A stretch of 10,179 bases of DNA from Pontimonas sp. (lineage in GTDB: Bacteria; Actinomycetota; Actinomycetes; Actinomycetales; Microbacteriaceae). The translations under genes were made by a program, and so were the position numbers. Where the stretch lies: NCBI GenBank assembly GCA_021741925.1, contig JAIOWW010000034.1, positions 1-10,179 of the forward strand. Direction: 5' to 3'. Positions within the stretch are counted from its first letter, which is position 1; each line of letters starts with the position of its first letter. This document shows, piece after piece, positions 6,980 through 10,179 of this stretch. The notes beneath the pieces were generated by a model that saw only the letters and a list, made by a program, of their open reading frames with translations, had not been told where the DNA came from and made no database searches.

Positions 6980-8005
6980 TCACAGGAGTTCCGCGGCGTC
7001 TTCGGCGGAGCGGAGGACCCTCAGAATATTGCCACTACTCAAGCGCTCGAGGTCGGCCGATGACCAGCCACGTTTAGCCAGTGCGGTCATCAGAAGCGGG
7101 TAGCAGGAAACGTCACCCAGATCAGAGGGCATGTGGGGGGAGCCATCGAAGTCAGCTCCGATGCCCACATGGTCAATCCCCGCGACGTCTCGGATGTGTT
7201 CGATGTGATCTGCTACATGCTCGACGGTGACCTTCGGCGCCATCGGGCTCGGCGCGTTTCCCTCTCCCTGTGACAGCGAGGAAGCGAATTCGGCCGAAAC
7301 AAATTCGGAGACGAAGGCCACCATGCACACCCCGTCATTGGTGGCGAGCAACGTGAGGACATCATCAGGAACATTGCGGGGGATGTCCACCAGTGCGCGA
7401 GCACACGAATGGCTGAAGATAACGGGGGCAGTGGTGGCTGCCAAAGCGTCGCGCATCACGCCATCCGCCACATGGGAGAGATCAACCAGCATTCCCAGTC
7501 GATTCATCTCTCGGACAACCTCGAACCCAAAGGCGCTCAATCCCCCGAGTGTTGGCACGTCAGTTGCGGAATCGGCCCAGGGGGTGTTGTGGTTGTGCGT
7601 CAAAGTCATGTAGCGCGCGCCGAGGGCGTACATCATCTGGAGAATTGTCAGGGACTCATCGATGCAGTGCCCACCCTCGAGCCCCAGAAGTGAGGCGATG
7701 CGACCCTCCTCGTGCGCCGTCACGATGCCCTCCGCGGAGGTGACAAAAGCAAGGTCTTGGCTAAACCGTTCCACGAATTTGCGGATGAACATTATTTGCT
7801 CGACGGTCGTCACAGCGGCCTCTGCGCCACTGAGAGTGGAGGGGGCATAGACCGACCAGAATTGCCCGGTGACCCCACCTGTGTGCAGTCTCAGGAGGTC
7901 AGTTTGCAGGTTCGAGGTGATCTGCGAGAGACCAACCGCGTCAAGGTCATAGTCATACAGCTGGCGCATTGCCCAGGCAAAGTCGTTGTGGCCATCAATC
8001 AGCAC
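6980..8005 (-). CDS. membrane (renal-type) dipeptidase, peptidase family M19
   Basis: This zinc dipeptidase of the amidohydrolase superfamily has 341 residues from the GTG at 8005. The metal ligands are all present: His6 and Asp8 (IDGHNDF), bridging Glu110 (LLGLEGGH), His178 (VDLSHV), His199 (IFSHS) and the acid in GIGADFDGS (Asp285/Asp287). LTHNHNTPWADS (135-146) is also a family hallmark. Family members cleave dipeptides and tolerate D-amino acids at the C-terminal position. No signal peptide is present, so it should act in the cytoplasm on imported substrates. GAGG (8014-8017) lies 8 nt before the GTG; a longer frame to 8170 would run through the divergent pucR promoter and is rejected. 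It is the first gene of the leftward series, divergent from the regulator. A short hairpin CCTGTG-TT-CACAGG (6973-6986) covers its stop codon. Confidence 0.93.
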   Translation of the reverse strand: MLIDGHNDFAWAMRQLYDYDLDAVGLSQITSNLQTDLLRLHTGGVTGQFWSVYAPSTLSGAEAAVTTVEQIMFIRKFVERFSQDLAFVTSAEGIVTAHEEGRIASLLGLEGGHCIDESLTILQMMYALGARYMTLTHNHNTPWADSATDVPTLGGLSAFGFEVVREMNRLGMLVDLSHVADGVMRDALAATTAPVIFSHSCARALVDIPRNVPDDVLTLLATNDGVCMVAFVSEFVSAEFASSLSQGEGNAPSPMAPKVTVEHVADHIEHIRDVAGIDHVGIGADFDGSPHMPSDLGDVSCYPLLMTALAKRGWSSADLERLSSGNILRVLRSAEDAAELL

Positions 8006-8053
8006 GGGCTGTACCTCGCCGCCGAGCGTGACCGCGAATACATACCGCTTAGT

Positions 8054-8118
8054 CTGACAGCCACAAGCCTGACAACGAGTTATCCAATCCGCTATAATTT
8101 CAATATGAAATTGTCCAA
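8054..8118. promoter_or_regulatory. divergent promoter and operator region, dipeptidase/pucR
   Basis: Rightward: -35 CTGACA (8069-8074), 18-bp spacer, -10 TATAAT (8093-8098). The pucR ATG starts at 8105, about where transcription should begin, so the message looks leaderless. Leftward: a possible -35 TTGGAC (8113-8118), 16-bp spacer and -10 TATAGC (8091-8096). A perfect palindrome AATTTCA-ATA-TGAAATT (8096-8112) fills the leftward spacer and covers the end of the rightward -10 and the start codon. A regulator bound there would affect both directions. CTGACA also occurs at 8054-8059, 15 bp from the -35 copy. The rightward promoter is strong evidence; the leftward one and the operator role are inferred. 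Confidence 0.55.
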
Positions 8119-9766
8119 AACTACAGTAGCCCCGGTTGAATATGCGGCAGAGGCTACCACTGTCGGTCATCTTGCCGAGGCTCTAGCCCCGCCAATGCTT
8201 CGTGTTCTCGCAGCTACTCGTGGTCTAGACATGCTCGTGAACGGCACTGTGCTCCACGATCCACTCGAACCCCTCCCCGAGCAGCCTGGAGCGGTGCTCC
8301 TGCTCTCGGGATTGCGCACGGACAGCAGTGAGGCACTTTCCCTCATTGGTCAGGCTGCGGACTACGAATACTCGGCAGTCGTGGTCAAGCGCCGGGATTA
8401 CGACGCCACTGAGCTAGTCACTACCGCATCAACGCGTGGCCTCGTAATTTTGGCGGCTGCGGACGAAATCCCGTGGCAGCAGCTCGATGCCCTCATTCTT
8501 TCGGTCCTGGGAGCTCAAGGCCTCGAGGCACTGTCAGCGACGGGTTCCGGCGGCGAGCTCTTTGCCATCGCTAACGCAGTCGCCTCTGTCATCGGCGGTT
8601 CGGTGTCGATCGAGGGTATCGACCGCCGCCTCCTGGCGTATTCGTCCGTCCCCGACCAACGCATTGACTCTCTGCGTCAGCGCGGAATTCTCGATCGGCG
8701 CGTTCCCGATATGGATCGAAACCTCAGCCAGTACCGCAGTGTTTTGGCGGCTGAGGGTGTGGTCCGTTTCCCGGAAGCTCCCGACGAATTCGCCCGGTCA
8801 GCTATTGCTATTCGCGCGGGTGCCCGACCCCTCGGAACGATCTGGGCGATTGAGGAGCTTGGCGAAACGGCAGGTGACGGCGACAGGGTTTTGCGCGATG
8901 CCGCCCGTCTGGCGGCACTGCACCTCTTGCGAGGTCGGAGCCCAAGCCTGATGGAGCTCGAGGTCAAGGAGGCCACCCTGAAAGCCGCCCTTGACGGGTC
9001 GCTAGCCCCGGAGGAAGTTACCTACCGGCTTGGCTTAGTCGGAGGGGCCGCTCTCTCACTGATTGGCTTTGCGGCTGCCCCTGATGCGAAAGGAGTGTTG
9101 CCACTCATTACCCATATCGGCAATGCCCTGACCCGTTATGTGGCGGCTTTTCGGCCTGATGCTGCCATCGCCACCACCTCGAGGGCGGTCTATGTTCTTC
9201 TTCCCGGTGGAGGCCCCACGGAACCAGATCTCCTGGCCAGTGGCGCGTTGAGTGCTATTCGGCAGGTTTTTGACGATGCTATGCGTGCGGCCATTACGAC
9301 TTCCTCTGTGGGTGTCGCAGCACTTGCAGACATGCGCAAAGAAGTCGACGACATCTTGAGAGCAATCACGCAACAAACAGACCTCCCGGCAATTGCGAAA
9401 CTCGTGGACGTGCATTCACAGGTTCTTCTGTCCCACATTTCTGACGAGCTAGAGCGTCACCCCCGACTGAGACATCCAGGAGTAACCGCAATGGTTGCGC
9501 ATGACTCTGGGCACAAGACAGAGTATGCGTCGTCGGTAGCGGCATGGCTGGATTCGGTTGGGGACATCGCTGCGGCATCTGAAAGCTTGCATATCCACCC
9601 CAACACCCTCCGTTATCGTCTGCGACGGATAGGGAAACTATTTGGGATCAATCTTGATGACCCGAACGAGCGACTCTCGGTGTGGCTTCAATTGCGGGCC
9701 GAACAGTGGAACCGGAAGCTCGCCCCAGTTACACACTCCGACCCCCCGGCAGCGGTGGCTCGGTAG
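8105..9766 (+). CDS. PucR-family transcriptional regulator
   Basis: The 553-residue product has the PucR/CdaR layout. The N-terminal PucR domain (about 18-140, starting TVGHLAEALAPPMLRVLAATRG) is a presumed ligand-sensing part. About 145-275 is GAF-like. About 285-410 corresponds to the GGDEF-like middle segment. The C-terminal helix-turn-helix (about 455-535) carries the signature VAAWLDSVGDIAAASESLHI followed by HPNTLRYRLRRI. It probably controls the divergent dipeptidase and transporter genes in response to a small nitrogen-containing metabolite, and perhaps itself. The ATG at 8105 has no Shine-Dalgarno but lies 7 nt after a TATAAT, fitting a leaderless mRNA. The frame is open further upstream to 7712 only as a shadow of the dipeptidase gene. 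The last ~15 residues follow the conserved domain and end 16 bp before the right tRNA-like repeat. Confidence 0.92.
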   Translation: MKLSKTTVAPVEYAAEATTVGHLAEALAPPMLRVLAATRGLDMLVNGTVLHDPLEPLPEQPGAVLLLSGLRTDSSEALSLIGQAADYEYSAVVVKRRDYDATELVTTASTRGLVILAAADEIPWQQLDALILSVLGAQGLEALSATGSGGELFAIANAVASVIGGSVSIEGIDRRLLAYSSVPDQRIDSLRQRGILDRRVPDMDRNLSQYRSVLAAEGVVRFPEAPDEFARSAIAIRAGARPLGTIWAIEELGETAGDGDRVLRDAARLAALHLLRGRSPSLMELEVKEATLKAALDGSLAPEEVTYRLGLVGGAALSLIGFAAAPDAKGVLPLITHIGNALTRYVAAFRPDAAIATTSRAVYVLLPGGGPTEPDLLASGALSAIRQVFDDAMRAAITTSSVGVAALADMRKEVDDILRAITQQTDLPAIAKLVDVHSQVLLSHISDELERHPRLRHPGVTAMVAHDSGHKTEYASSVAAWLDSVGDIAAASESLHIHPNTLRYRLRRIGKLFGINLDDPNERLSVWLQLRAEQWNRKLAPVTHSDPPAAVAR

Positions 9767-9782
9767 CGTAGCGAACCCAAAT

Positions 9783-9820
9783 CCGTCAGTCACGGGTTCA
9801 AGTCCCGTCCGCCCTACCGG
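9783..9820 (+). repeat. tRNA-derived direct repeat, right copy
   Basis: This is the second copy of the 38-bp repeat at 212-249, differing at three positions. It includes a T-arm with stem ACGGG/CCCGT and canonical loop TTCAAGT, then acceptor strand CCGCCCT, A and CC. Weak similarity to the left copy continues upstream (GAAC at 9773-9776), but no cloverleaf can be completed: there is no matching acceptor 5' strand, and the sequence just upstream is the end of pucR. Open frames crossing this segment give typical tRNA-shadow peptides and are not genes. The hairpin could slow transcription out of pucR, but the following T-run (9828-9832) is too far for a standard terminator. Confidence 0.8.
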
Positions 9821-9884
9821 GTCAAAATTTTTGCAGTCCCGATCAGGAGTTGGCTTTTTGCTCTTTCTCCTCATGGGTTACTGA

Positions 9885-10179
9885 CTAGTCACCATCGAAG
9901 GTGGGTGCGGGAGGGGCTGTAATCGGTTGTGGGTCCACCTCAGCGAAGAGGTTGCCGAGTATTTGGAGTGCGCGATCGGGTAATACGTCACCCGGATAAA
10001 AGGATTCATACAGTGCCTCGGCACTTGCGACATCTGTTATGCCTACCAATGCGAGAAGCGCCCGGATGTCGTTGACATCTCTGCCGGGACGATTTGCTCG
10101 AAGTTTCATTGCAAGAAGAGCCTCGGCGGAGGCAACCTGGAGGGTGACCGTTTCTGAGGAGAAGATTGTGTGCCACTCC
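9885..10179 (-). CDS. C-terminal part of a DUF6036/AbiEii-like nucleotidyltransferase
   Basis: The frame is open from the right edge to a TAG at 9885-9887, giving at least 97 residues; the beginning lies outside the window. The visible sequence contains ALLAMKLRANRPGRDVNDIRALL, which resembles the C-terminal signature of DUF6036/AbiEii-type nucleotidyltransferase-fold proteins (LLAMKL, a basic stretch, then D..DI..LL), followed by the helix ending YPGDVLPDRALQILGNLF. Such proteins are often the toxin-like half of type IV toxin-antitoxin pairs, but the catalytic Gly-Ser...Asp-x-Asp part would be upstream and cannot be checked. The internal ATG at 10109 is not the start because the domain begins before it. 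It lies outside the repeat-bounded segment. Confidence 0.65.
   Translation of the reverse strand, partial: EWHTIFSSETVTLQVASAEALLAMKLRANRPGRDVNDIRALLALVGITDVASAEALYESFYPGDVLPDRALQILGNLFAEVDPQPITAPPAPTFDGD

Noticed and set aside
7712..8104. N-terminal extension of the pucR frame (open from 7712)
   Set aside because: It is antisense to the conserved metal-site-bearing dipeptidase gene, and the PucR domain begins right after the ATG at 8105, which has a matching promoter.
8006..8170. N-terminal extension of the dipeptidase frame to an ATG at 8170
   Set aside because: It would overlap the pucR promoter and start. The family begins with the metal-binding IDGHND motif, and the GTG at 8005 has a good GAGG.
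9756..9818. Complete tRNA gene at the right repeat
   Set aside because: The T-arm and 3' acceptor are good, but no acceptor 5' strand pairs with CCGCCCT and the anticodon arm does not form.
9638..9884. Open frames on both strands over the right tRNA-like repeat
   Set aside because: Their peptides (for example VTGSSPVRPTG and GRTGLEPVTDG) are familiar translation artefacts of tRNA sequence, with no start signals.

Overview
The base composition (moderately high GC), codon use, lipoprotein signal peptides and family resemblances point to an actinobacterium, probably of the Microbacteriaceae type. That placement is inferred from general appearance only. The window holds seven clear genes or gene parts plus one cut by the right edge, and no integrase, transposase, CRISPR array or rRNA was seen.

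Layout from left to right. Positions 1-451 are gene-poor and contain a degenerate tRNA-like stretch (about 184-249). On the minus strand from 2466 down to 452 lies a secreted lipoprotein with a carboxypeptidase-regulatory-like domain and a PQQ/WD-type beta-propeller, split by an apparent single-base frameshift near 1054-1070. It has its own good promoter. Further right, all on the minus strand, are a diaminopimelate decarboxylase (lysA type, 2629-3912), a polar-amino-acid ABC transporter (ATPase 4016-4780, permease 4773-5717, substrate-binding lipoprotein 5818-6768) and a renal/membrane dipeptidase (peptidase M19, 6980-8005). A PucR-family regulator (8105-9766) is divergent from the dipeptidase. 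Beyond it lies a second copy of the tRNA-derived repeat (9783-9820). Last comes the C-terminal part of a gene resembling DUF6036/AbiEii-type nucleotidyltransferases (9885 to the right edge, minus).

How the parts may work together (inference). The dipeptidase, ABC importer and DAP decarboxylase run in one direction behind a divergent PucR regulator. A coherent reading is a regulated scavenging module: a DAP- or D-amino-acid-containing peptide or amino acid is imported, dipeptides are cleaved by the M19 enzyme (a family known to accept a D-residue at the C-terminal position), and meso-DAP is decarboxylated to L-lysine. Peptidoglycan fragments would be a natural source. The pucR/dipeptidase intergenic region has a perfect 17-bp palindrome lying over the pucR -10 and start codon and inside a possible promoter of the dipeptidase. 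pucR looks leaderless.

Two 38-bp direct repeats (35/38 identical) made of a tRNA T-arm and 3' acceptor strand bracket almost the whole module (212-249 and 9783-9820). They look like the remnants of attachment sites, so this ~9.6 kb block may have been acquired or excised as a unit, although neither end now carries an intact tRNA or an integrase.
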